From the NCBI GenBank assembly GCA_024362935.1, contig JANCRA010000010.1:3234001-3298000 (forward strand): a DNA stretch of 64,000 nt, read 5' to 3'. Of this stretch, positions 20,760-30,530 are shown in pieces. The translations under genes were made by a program, and so were the position numbers. The notes under the pieces were generated by a model. That model did not search any database. It saw only the letters and a program-made list of their open reading frames with translations, and had not been told where the DNA came from. This DNA is from Setophaga petechia (Eukaryota > Chordata > Aves > Passeriformes > Parulidae). The stretch's first letter is position 1. Each line of letters begins with the position of its first letter.

Positions 20760-21035
20760 TTTGTTCAGATGGGGGCACGCTCTGGGGGTACAGCTGAGGC
20801 CATGAGGTCACAGCAGGTTCAGGGGTCACAGCAGGCTGAGCTCACAGCAGGGCTCTGAGGTCACAGATGTCCCAGACCTGGTGGTTGCACAGCAGCACAA
20901 GGAGCCAGCAGTCAGTGCTTGAGCACAACTGTTGCAGCAGCAGTGGCGGTGGCAGCAGTGGTGCTGACGTTCGGACAGCGGTGTCAGGACAGCGGTGGCA
21001 GCGAGAGCTGCAGGACTGGCAGAGGGCAAGGCACC
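20760..21035 (+). promoter_or_regulatory. Promoter and 5' UTR region of gene 2
   Basis: Paralogous to 9690-9948, with the same ggtcacagcagg blocks and the same start-codon context. It differs by small indels, including one in the DR1-like element. Confidence 0.55.
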
Positions 21036-21132
21036 ATGGCCCTTGCTCTGCGCCTCTTCCTCCTGCTCCTCCTGGCTGTGGCCCTGCCTGCCAGGGCTGC
21101 CCAGGCTGCTCCGCTGCAAGCGCGGGGAGCAG
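21036..21132 (+). CDS. Gene 2 exon 1: signal peptide
   Basis: 97 nt, same length and phase as gene 1 exon 1; the first 29 residues are identical, then ARGA replaces AWEE-type residues. Donor GCAG|GTGAGC. Confidence 0.8.
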
Positions 21133-24100
21133 GTGAGCCGGCAGCCTGGCTGCCCTTTCCTAGGACAGCGCTCCCTGCTCCCCGGGAAGCGCTGGCGATG
21201 GTTTTCCCCAGGCCTTTAGGGAGGGTTTCCTCTGGGGGAGGGAGAGAGCCCCCATGGGCCCTGGGCTGCCCCTGTTTCCTCTCCATGGATGTGTCACAGG
21301 GCCTGCAAATAGGGTGGAGATTGGCCAGGTGCTAGCCCAGAGTTCCCCAGGTCCCTGTACAGTTTGGCCTTGTCGAATCACATCTGGCTTCCATGGTCTT
21401 ACCTGACCCACTAGTAGTGGCCAGTCCCTAAGGGAGAAGGAGATCCCAGTAGGCCATGGAGATGGTTCTGATCTCTGCTTCCCTCTAGACTGGGATCGCA
21501 AGTTGCACTATCTAGATGCACTATTAGATGAGAGCTTGAAAATGTTGGAGGATGCTGGAGGTAAGTTCTCCATGTGGCTTTGCAAAGAGAATAATCCTAT
21601 GTGTCTATGTGGCACGAGCGCACTCATGAGCCAATTCCCTTAACATAATCTCAGGACTGAAGAAATCTGGAATTCTTCTCCGGCTCTATTCTGGAGCCCT
21701 GAGTGATCCCACAGGATTGCTGTCAGTGGGAGGAAGGTGCATTCAGCTGTCCATCCTCCTCCCATGTGCAATGTCACCGTGTCCTTCCGTGTGCTCTGTG
21801 CAGCCACAGAGAAGAGTAGAGAGGGAAGGGGCCGGGCCCAGGGCTGTGCCCCAGGGCTGTGCCTTGCCTGCAGCCTGAGGATCTCCTACAATGCCACGGG
21901 TGCTGTTCTGTCCTTCCTTTCTTTGCAGCTGAACCTGTTGATGTAGGTGATCTGGCTTCCCAAGCCATGTCCAGGACTGAACCTTTGGGAGATGGTGAGG
22001 GTAGGTCAAGGTCTTTCCCCTGGGTGAGCTGCCAGCTCAGAGCCCAGAGCTCGGCCAGGGGGGCATCGCTGCAGGTGGCAGGACAGAGCCATGCACGTGT
22101 GTGCCCTCGCCCTGTGCGATCCCCTCACCGCTCCTGCGGCTCAGTGGTGCCTGTGCAGCGGAGCAGAGATGGCAGAAGCTTCTGTGGCTGTTGAGTTACA
22201 GGGGTGTCTGCAGGGAGAACTTCTCCTGTCCCTGTGCTGATTCCTACAGAGAAGCTGGGCTCCCATCTCAGGGGTGAGTAGTGTGTTCCTGCTGACCCCA
22301 CAGGCTGAGCCCTGCATTTGTGGCATCCATTCATGAGAAATTGTTTTGCTGAAAGATTCTCTGAGAGGTAAGAACAAAGCTATAGGACACAAGAAACCCC
22401 ATGAGCCATCCAAGCACATAGGCCAAATGCTGAAGGAAATGCAGCAGGAAGGACAAGGTGGGCGCACTTCCCTCAGCCTTGTCCTGGGGCTCAGCAGCTG
22501 GGGGCTTTGGCTGCACAGCTGGACACGCCGTGCCCGGCACAGCGGGAAGGGATCCATGGCAGCCTCGCTGCCCCGCTGCTTCTTGCACGCCCTGCAGGGC
22601 TGTTTCCCAGCCTGACCTGGCTGCAGCTTCTCCCCAGCCTCTGCTTCCTTCTGCAGGAAGGCATTGGGCATCAGCTGGCAGGGAACCCAAACTGCACCAC
22701 GGGCCTAAGATGCCCTGCAATTTCCCATCTCCAGGCAAATCAGAAGGGGCAGCTGTTTGGAGAACAGAGGGCCCTGGGCTACCCAAAAAGTTGATAGGGA
22801 TTTCCTGATTCTTAACGGTGTCTTTGACAAACATTGGCTCCTGAAGATGCCACATCCCCAGTGGGGAACAGCCCCACCTGATGCACCTGTACCTCATCCT
22901 TTCTCCAGAAGCAGATGGAGAGGCTGAGCAGAAGGCGGCATTTCCTGGAGGAAGCAGGGGCTCATTGGCAGCCTCTGCTGCAGGAAGGGAGGCGATGCCA
23001 GGTCCAGTCCCAGGAGGTAATTGCTGTGCCTCTGGGCCTGAGCCCTGCTGAGGCTTGAGCTGCCCTCTCTGCTGCTTGGCACTGCGGGCACAGCCCGGAC
23101 AAGACGGGCACAGCCCAGAGGAATTATCCCGAGCAGGCTCAGGGCACTCGGCTACTGAGCTGTCCTGCTGGGCTCCCTCTGTGGGAGACACGTCCCGAAA
23201 CCTGGGAGCGGCTGCACGGGGTGCCCATGGTGGGGAAAGGGCAGAGGGGGAGAGCAAGGCTCCAGTGGGTCCTGAGAGGGCCTGAACATGTGCCCTGGTC
23301 TGGGTGATTTGTACCAGGGGAAAGAGGGATGGAGAGAAAGAAGAAGGTAGGAAAGGGAGGGAGAAAGGGCAGGAGGGAAGGAGGGACAGGGAGATAGCTG
23401 TGGCACTGCCTGCTGCATTTTTCCCCAGGGATTTAGCAAGAGTTGGAGCTGTGGGAGTGAGAGCACCCAAGGCCCTGGGCTGCTTCAGCCGCCCCACCAG
23501 TGGTGTTGCAGTGGGAATGGAAAGAGAGTGGAGAGTGGCCAGGAGCCTGCCCAGAGCTCCCCAGGCCCCTGTGCAGTTTGGCCTTGTCCATTCACATCTG
23601 GCTCCCACGGCCTTACCTGACCCCCTTGCAGTGCCCATTTCCCAGAGGCCGAGGGGGATCCCAGCAGGCCCTGAAAAATGTTCTCATCTGTGCTCCATTC
23701 TAGATGAGGTTGCTGGGAAGGCTTCTCCATTAGATTGGTTGGATAAAGTTTTGAAGCCGTTGGAGCCTCCTGAAGGTATGTTTTCAGTGTTCCACGCAGG
23801 AATAATTGTTTACAACCTGGCAGGAACCTGGTAACAGAAGCCACTGTGGCTGTTGTGTTACAGATGTGTCTACAGGGAGAACTTTTCCTATCCCTTTGCT
23901 GATTCCTTTGCAGACGCCCAGCTCCCATCACAGGGGTGAGTAGTGTGTCCCTGTTGATCCCACAGGCTGAGCCCTGCTTTTGGGGCATCCATTTATGGAA
24001 AATGGAACCACTTTCTGTTAAGCTCTTCTGAGAGGGAATAACAAAGCCCCAGGACACAAGAAATTCCATGAGCCAAATAACATCCTGAACCAAATGGTGA

Positions 24101-27100
24101 TGGAACTGCACAGTGGGAATGGTCGGTGCATTTCCCTCAGCCTTGTCCTGGGGCTCAGCAGCTGGGGGCTTTGGCTGCACATCTGGACACGCCGTGCCCG
24201 GCACAGCGGGAAGGGATCCATGGCAGCCTCGCTGCCCCGCTGCTGCTTGCACACCCTGCAGGGCTGTTTCCCAGCCTGGCCTGGCTGCAGCTTCTCCCCA
24301 GCCTCTGCAGGAAGGCATTGGGCATCAGCCAGCAGGGAGCCCAAACTGCACCAGGGGCTATGCACACCCTGAGATCCCCTGCAATTTCCTGGTCTCCAGG
24401 CAGATCAGAAGGAGCAGGTGCTTGGAGAAGGGAGGGCCCAGGCCTACCGAAAAATTTTATATGATTTCCTAATCCATACCAATGTGATTCATAAGCACTG
24501 CTTCCTGAAGATCTCCCCTCCAATCTGTGTATTGGTTCCATGTGATCCAGCTGTATAATTTTCTTTCTCCAGAGAAAGACCAGAAAGGTGTGCAGAAGGA
24601 TGAGTTTCCCGGAGGAAGCAGGGGCTCATTGGCAGCCTCTGCTGCAGGAAGGGAGGCGATGCCAGGCACAGTCCCAGGAGGTAATTGCTGTGCCTCTGGG
24701 CCTGAGCTCTGCTGAGGCTTCAGCTGCCCTCTCTGCTGCTTGGCACTGCGGGCACAGCCCGGACAAGACGGGCACAGCCCAGAGGAATTATCCCGAGCAG
24801 GCTCAGGGCACTCGGCTACTGAGCTGTCCTGCTGGGCTCCCTCCATGGGAGACACGTCCCGAAACCTGGGAGCAGCTGCACGGGGTGCCCGTGGTGGGGA
24901 AAGGGCAGAGGGGGAGAGCAAGGCTCCAGTGGGTCCTGAGAGGGTCAGGCCATGTGCCCTGGGGCTGGGCGAGGTGTTCCAACAGAAGGAGGGGGTGGGG
25001 CGGGGGGGGCAGGAGGGAAGGAGGTAGGCATAATTCTGACACTACATGCTGCAGTTTTCCCCAAGGCTTTAGGGAAGTTTTCCTCTGTGGCAGGGAGAGA
25101 ATCCCAGGGCCACTGGACTACTCCAGCTGCCCCTCCAGAGATGTTACACAGTGCCTGCAAAGAGGGTAGAGCATGACCAGGAGCCAGCCCAGAGCTCCCC
25201 AGGCCCCTGTGCAGCTTTGGCCATGTCCATTGACATCTGACTCCCACGGCCTTATCCAAACCCCTTGCAGTGCCCAGGTTCCAAAGCCAAAAGGAGATCC
25301 CAGCACCACACGGAAACAGTTGTTTTCTGTTCCCTGCTAGACTTGGATTGTGACATGGATTCCCTGCTTGTCCTTCTGTATGACAGTTTGAAGAGCTTGG
25401 CACACGCTGGAGCCTAGTTCTCAAAGTCCCTTTTTAATTAGAGGATAATCAGTGTCAGTGAGGCAAAAGCTCATGCATGTCCCACTTTCATTAATAGTAG
25501 AAAGGTTGTTGAATTCTAGAAGCCTTGCCCTGCTCTCTTCTGGAGCCCTGAGGGATCCCACAGGATCGCTGTCAGTGGGAGGAAGGAGCATTTAGCTCTC
25601 CATCCTCCTCCCATGTGCAAAGCCACTGTGTCCTTCCATGTGCTCTGTGCAGCCACAGAGAAGAGCAGAGAGGGAAGGGGCCGGGCCCAGGGCTGTGTCC
25701 CGGGCTGGGCCTTTCTCAGCTCCTTTGCTGGCCCCAGGGAACCTGAGCTGCTCCTGCTGCCACTGCCAAGCCCTGGCCCTGCCTGGGGCTGAGTTCAGAG
25801 CTGTGGCAGCTCCAGGGAGTCCTTTCTGCCCCGACTGCCCCACAAGGGGCTCCTTCCATCCCAGTGTGGGGCCACTGCAGGCACGAGGTCCCCCTGACCC
25901 TGCTCCTGAGTGGAAGGCAGAGCTGAGGGAGTGCCTTGGAGGGCACCAATCACCCAGGTGCCCTCACTGCCACTTGGGCCTGAAGGAAAATCTTCAGCAG
26001 TGTCACAGGAGCTGTTCTGTCCTTCCTTTCTTTGCAGCTGACCGTGTTGGTGAAGGTGATCTGGCTTCCCAACCCACATTCAAGATTGAGCCTCTGGGAC
26101 ATGGTGCAGGTAGGTCAAGGCCTTTCCTCTGGAGAGCTGCCAGCTCAGAGCCCAGAGCTCAGCCAGGGGGGCATCGCTGCAGGTGCCAGGACAGATCCAT
26201 GCATGTGTGTGCCCTCGCCCTGCGCGATCCCCTCAGAACTCCTGCGGCTCAGTGGTGCCCGTGCAGATGAGCAGAGATGGCAGAAGCTTCTGTGGCTGTT
26301 GACTTACAGGGGTGCCTGCAGGGAGAACTTTCCCAGGTCCTTTGGTGGATGTTGGATACAAGCCCAGCTCCCATCGCAGGGGTGAGTAGTGTGTCCCTGC
26401 TGACCCCCACAGGCTGAGCCCTGCATTTGTGGCATCCATTCATGGGAAATGGAACCATGCTGCTCTAAGGTCCTCCGACGGGAAAGTACAAAGCTAAAGG
26501 ACACAAGAAGCCCCATGAGCCATCTGAACGCATGAGGCAAATTCTGAAGGAAATGCAGCAGGCAGGACAAGGTGGGTGCATTCCCTCAGCCTCATCCTGG
26601 GGCTCAGCAGCCAGGGCCTTTGGCTGCACATCTGGACACGCCGTGCCCGGCACAGCGGGAAGGGATCCATGGCAGCCTCGCTGCCCTGCTGCTGCTTGCA
26701 CGCCCTGCAGGGCTGTTTCCCTGCCTGGCCTGGCTGCAGCTTCTCCCCAGCCTCTACAGGAAGGCATTGGGCATCAGCTGACAGGGAACCCAAACCACAC
26801 CAAGGGCCTGAGATGCCCTGCAATTTCCTGGTCTCAAGGAGGATCAGGAGGGGTGGTGGTTTGGACAAGAGAGAACCCTGTCACAACCCCAATAGTCTGA
26901 GCCTTATCCTGATCATTATCCATGTCTTGGAGAAGTATTGCCTCCTGAAGAGCCCACCTCCCAGATGCACAATGATTCCATCTGATCCAGCTCTGCCTCT
27001 TCCTTTCTCAAGGGATGGACAGAGAGGCTCTGTGGAAGGCTGCATTTCCTGAAGGAAGGGAGGCAATCCCAGGCATGGGCTCAGTGACAGGAGGTAATTG

Positions 27101-29962
27101 CTGTGCTGGGATCAACCCTCAGTGAGGCTATGTGGCAGAAGCTCTTCCCCCAGGGCCTGACCTGTGTGAGAGGTTCTGACTTTTCCTTGACCTGTCTGAG
27201 CTTCCCCAGCAGAGAGAGGCAAGAAGGGATAGTTGTGGCACTTTCTGCTGCAGATTAGCCCAGGCATTTAGGGAGGGTTTCCTCTGTGGGTGCGAGAGAA
27301 TAACCATGGGGCAAGGGCAGGTCGAGCCACCTCTCCAGGGATGTGTCACAGGGCCTGCGGAGAGCGTGGAGAGTGACCAGGAACCTGCCCAGAGCTCCCC
27401 AGGCCTCTGTGCAGCTTTGGCCTTGTCCATTCACATTTGGCCCCACGGCTTTACCCGACTCCCTTACAGAGACCATTTCCCTAAGGCAGTGAGAGACCCC
27501 AGCACACCATGGAAATGGTTCTGGTCTCTGCTTTCCTCTAGACTGGGACCTTGACATGTTTTATCTGGGAGCCCTGGCACGTGACAGTTTGAAGACCTTG
27601 GGAAATGCTGGAGGTAAGTTCTCAATGTACCTTTCCTGAGAACTTTTGCAGAGACCAGGTGGCAAGAGATCATTCATGTGCCCTTTCCCTTAAGACCATA
27701 TCAAGGTTCATGGATTCAGGAAAATTTCCCCTGCTCCATTTTGGAGCCCTGAGTGATCCTACAGGATCGCTGTCAGTGGAAGGAAGGAGCATTCAGCTGT
27801 CCATCCTCCTCCCGTGTGCAATGCCACTGTGCCCTTCCGTGTGCTCTGTGCAGCCACAGAGAAGAGCAGAGAGAGAAGGGGCCGGGCCCAGGGCTGTGCC
27901 CCAGGGCTGAGCCTTGCCTGCAGCCTGAGGATCTCCTACAATGCCATGGGAGCTGTTCTGTCCTTCCTTTCTTTGCAGCTGAACCTGTTGGTGAAGGTGA
28001 TCTGGCTTCCCAAGCCATGTCCAGGACTGAGCCTCTGGGAGATGGTGAGGGTAGGTCAAGATGTTTCCCCTGGGAGAGCTGCCAGCTCAGAGCCCAGAGC
28101 TTGGCCAGGGGGGCATCACTGCAGGTGCCAGGACAGCGCCATGCACGTGTGTGCCCTCACCCTGCATGATCCCCTTGCGACTTCTGCTCAGCACTGGCAG
28201 CTGTTTGGAAGTGGGAAGGCCCTGGCCCAGCCCCAAAATCCCAGATGTTTTCCTGATCCTTATCCATTACTTTGAAAAGCATTGCCACCTGAAGATGCCA
28301 CCTCCAAGAATAGAGGATGGTTCCATCTGATCCAGCTGTGCCTCTTCCTTTCTCAAGTGATGGACCAACCACCTGTGCAGGAGGAGGCCCACCCTGGAGG
28401 AAGCAGAGGACCATTGCCAGTCCCTGCTGCAGAAAAGGAGGAGATGCCAGACACAGGCACAGGCACAGAAGGTAATTGCTGTGCCAGGCTCAGCAGGGCT
28501 CAGCCCTCGGCTGGGCTGTGTGGCAGCAGCTCTTCCCCCAGGGCCTGCCCTTGCACGGCTCGGCAGCAGCCAAAGCTGGAGGTGCCTCTGGAGGCTTGGA
28601 GGCCTCTGGAGCTCGTTCACAGCCCCGGGGAAAGGGGACTCGTGCACCAACGTCCCTCCTGCTGCAGCTGCTCCGGAGCTGGCCCTGAGTGCCCAGAGGC
28701 CCAAGGCACAGGAGCAGCCCCGAGCGGGAGCCCGGCCGCGAGCCCTGGGCCAGAGCCAGCCTTGACTCCCGACTGGGCTGGGGCTGCACTGGGGCCTGAC
28801 AGGGCCTGACTCTGTGCCCTGGGGCTGGGGGAGCTGTCACGGGGCAGGGAGGGCCTGGGCTGGCAGTGGCTGCTCAGGGATGGGTTTGGCCCGTGTCCCT
28901 CCAAGCAGCTGCGCTGCCCCTGGGCTCTCCTCCCGGCCTGCTGGGCTTTGTTGGGTGGCACAGCCTGTGCCAAGGGGCGGCAAGGTGCCTGCAGGCCCCA
29001 GCTCTGGGGGAAAGGGAGAACGTCCTGCCCGCATCCAGCGTGCTGCCAGCTCAGCAGTGCAGCACAGCATGGGCTCACGCTCCCCATTGCTCCCACAGGT
29101 GCAGCTGGAAACACAGCACATGTTCCTGATTCCCAGAAGGGCCCTGGAATGGGTTTCTGTAAGGGAACAGGTTCCTGGCTAGGGTTAATGGCAGGCCTGC
29201 TTTGTTTGGAGCTTATCATCATCTTATGCTGTATTGGAATTTGGTGTTACTGGAAGAGAAAACAGTGAGTGTTTTTATCATTTTTCCTTAAAGAGCTTCT
29301 TTTGAAAGCTGAATGTAGACAGGAAACATTCCCAGTGAGGCTGCTGTGGAGTTGTGGCCAGTCCATGATTGCCCAAAGGACTCTGCTGAGGGTTCTGCTG
29401 CTGCCCAGAGCTTTCATTGGCCTCTTAATTGCTGGGCCTTGTCCTGGGGGGCCCGCTGGGGCTGCAGCCAGTGCTGGCTCCCACTGAGGCTGCCTGGCCC
29501 AGAGCAGCCCCAGGGGCACAGGGCAGAGGAAGAGCAAGGTGGGGAGGAGAAAGAGCAGGGACGAGATTGCCCTTGAAAGGCAGAGGCGCTCTGGGGCCCG
29601 CTCCTGGCCAGGGAGCCTGCCCAGAGCCGTCCCCTGCTGGCCGGGGCCTTGAGGGGCAGCTGTGCAGCTGGGCCAAGCTGTGCCAGCAGCTCCAGCCGTG
29701 CTGGGGAGCCTTGCCAGCTCTGGGCCCTGTTGTGCAGGAGGCTCCCTGTGTGCCACTGCCAGCTGGGGCCTCAGACACCTCCTCTCTCCACAGGAATGCC
29801 TCTGCAGCTTCACAAGACGGGCCAAATAACTCAGCCAGGGGGAAGTGGACCTGTCGTCAGCCATGCCCAAACCATTGCTACACGTGTCTGCCACCACTGC
29901 ATTATGAGCTTATTGCTGGGGATGTTCAGCCACCATCCAAAGCAGGACCCCCTGTCCCCTAA
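21036..29962 (+). CDS. Tandem family gene 2: modular type I membrane protein, unrecognised
   Basis: Same architecture as gene 1 with one more internal unit. Predicted exons: 21036-21132, 21489-21560, 21929-22000, 22250-22273, 22356-22457, 22909-23016, 23704-23775, 24023-24121, 24573-24680, 26038-26109, 26470-26571, 27013-27093, 27542-27613, 27979-28050, 28358-28471, 29099-29264 and 29794-29962. Joined they give 533 codons and a stop, with no frame break. One helix exon (25341-25412) has lost its donor and is left out. Introns after the used helix exons have GT donors. The tail carries LHYELI. Function unknown; likely a membrane protein of the secretory pathway. It is convergent with HDAC11, about 11 kb away, and probably unrelated to it. 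Confidence 0.7.
21489..21560 (+). CDS. Gene 2 exon 2: helix module 1
   Basis: 72 nt, phase 1-1, encodes DWDRKLHYLDALLDESLKML.... Donor GAG|GTAAGT, a canonical GT where gene 1 has GC. Confidence 0.72.
21929..22000 (+). CDS. Gene 2 exon 3: acidic module
   Basis: 72 nt, phase 1-1; starts AEPVDVGDLASQ. Acceptor and donor as in gene 1 exon 3. Confidence 0.72.
22250..22273 (+). CDS. Gene 2 exon 4: 24-nt micro-exon
   Basis: Differs from the gene 1 micro-exon by one Pro-to-Leu change; acceptor and donor intact. Confidence 0.55.
22356..22457 (+). CDS. Gene 2 exon 5: basic module
   Basis: 102 nt, phase 1-1; contains GHKKPHEP and MLKEMQQEGQ. A second possible donor (GAG|GTAAGA at 22368) would shorten it to 12 nt, still in frame. 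Confidence 0.68.
22909..23016 (+). CDS. Gene 2 exon 6: linker module
   Basis: 108 nt, phase 1-1; EADGEAEQKAAFPGGSRG..., ending GPVPGG. Confidence 0.7.
23704..23775 (+). CDS. Gene 2 exon 7: helix module 2 (divergent)
   Basis: 72 nt, phase 1-1, encodes DEVAGKASPLDWLDKVLKPL.... Most diverged of the seven helix modules; the Leu spacing in the second half is kept. Donor GTATGT. No acidic exon follows; the micro-exon copy at 23914-23935 is 22 nt and out of frame, so probably skipped. Confidence 0.65.
24023..24121 (+). CDS. Gene 2 exon 8: basic module
   Basis: 99 nt, one codon shorter than its relatives but still phase 1-1; GHKKFHEP core. Donor GTCGGT is weaker than the usual GTGGGT. Confidence 0.6.
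24573..24680 (+). CDS. Gene 2 exon 9: linker module
   Basis: 108 nt, phase 1-1; EKDQKGVQKDEFPGGSRG..., ending GTVPGG. Confidence 0.7.
25341..25412 (+). pseudogene. Dead helix-module exon in gene 2
   Basis: Encodes DLDCDMDSLLVLLYDSLKSL... with a good acceptor, but the donor reads GAG|CCTAGT instead of GAG|GTAAGT. Reading on gives an immediate in-frame TAG. It contains the only Cys of any helix module. Skipping it keeps the frame. Confidence 0.7.
26038..26109 (+). CDS. Gene 2 exon 10: acidic module (divergent)
   Basis: 72 nt, phase 1-1; starts ADRVGEGDLASQPTFK. Replaces the usual GDGEG end with GHGAG. Confidence 0.65.
26470..26571 (+). CDS. Gene 2 exon 11: basic module
   Basis: 102 nt, phase 1-1; GPPTGKYKAKGHKKPHEP start. 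The preceding micro-exon copy (near 26365-26381) has lost its acceptor. Confidence 0.68.
27013..27093 (+). CDS. Gene 2 exon 12: linker module, internally deleted
   Basis: 81 nt against 108 in its relatives; the Gly-Ser-Leu-Ala core is deleted in frame. Phase 1-1 kept. Confidence 0.62.
27542..27613 (+). CDS. Gene 2 exon 13: helix module 4
   Basis: 72 nt, phase 1-1; DWDLDMFYLGALARDSLKTL.... Donor GAG|GTAAGT. Confidence 0.72.
27979..28050 (+). CDS. Gene 2 exon 14: acidic module
   Basis: 72 nt, phase 1-1; starts AEPVGEGDLASQ and ends GDGEG; donor GTAGGT. Confidence 0.72.
28358..28471 (+). CDS. Gene 2 exon 15: terminal linker module
   Basis: 114 nt, phase 1-1; VMDQPPVQEEAHPGGSRG..., ending in the same Thr-Gly repeat as gene 1 exon 12. 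More acidic than in gene 1. Confidence 0.7.
29099..29264 (+). CDS. Gene 2 exon 16: transmembrane exon
   Basis: 166 nt. FCKGTGS juxtamembrane, helix GLMAGLLCLELIIILCC, then WCYWKRKQ. Intron retention gives TGA at 29266-29268. Donor AACA|GTGAGT is weaker than that of gene 1 because the last exon base is A. Confidence 0.76.
29794..29962 (+). CDS. Gene 2 exon 17: cytoplasmic tail with ITIM-like LHYELI
   Basis: Acceptor ctccacag. Open in the frame of the transmembrane exon to TAA at 29960-29962. LHYELI lies at 29897-29914, at the same codon position as in gene 1. The tail is shorter than gene 1's (56 against about 79 codons). Confidence 0.65.
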
Positions 29963-30318
29963 AGTGCTGGCCCCGGTGTCCGGCCAGGACCGAAGGTGGG
30001 CCCCTCCTGCCAGGGAAGGGCTTGAGCAACACCTTTGGGCTTTGGCTCTGGTCTCTGGGTGGTAGCACCAGCACTGGCTAATCTGAGTGTCTGGGCACAG
30101 CCAGAGCTGGGCAGGCAGCAGCCGGGCATCGGGCTCCTGAGGCACCATGTTTTGGCTTTGTTTTTCATTTTCAGAAATCAGAAATTTTTAGGAATATTTC
30201 GATTTTTTTTTTTTAGAAAGAAATCCCACCAAAATTCTCCCCCTTTTTCCACAGTAGTTTACGATTTTTCAAAGTAGTTGTAGAATTTAGGAAAACTTAG
30301 AATATTTTACAGTTCTAG

Positions 30319-30324
30319 AATAAA
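30319..30324 (+). terminator. Possible polyadenylation signal, gene 2
   Basis: AATAAA about 360 nt after the stop codon, in the duplicated 3' flank. The copy-0 flank has attaaa-like sequence at the same place. Confidence 0.45.
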
Positions 30325-30530
30325 AAAGAGAATTGCATTTAATTGGTAATCTTTGTTCTAGAAAGAACTAAGTCAACCCAAGACAGCTAGTATACTGGAG
30401 AGGCTCTTTTTGCACTGCAGATTTGTACCTTGCCACAAAAACTAACATAAAACCTTTTCCCTGATATTTCCCGGGTTTTCTTGGAAGCTCACCTAGCAGC
30501 CTAGAGAGGCAAACTTTGAGCACAGTGGGA

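Noticed and set aside
22331..23638. 435-codon open frame on the minus strand
   Set aside because: It runs antisense through predicted spliced exons and introns of gene 2. It has no splice or domain support and reflects GC-rich, stop-poor composition; similar antisense frames occur at other copies of the same repeat (e.g. 23485-24318).
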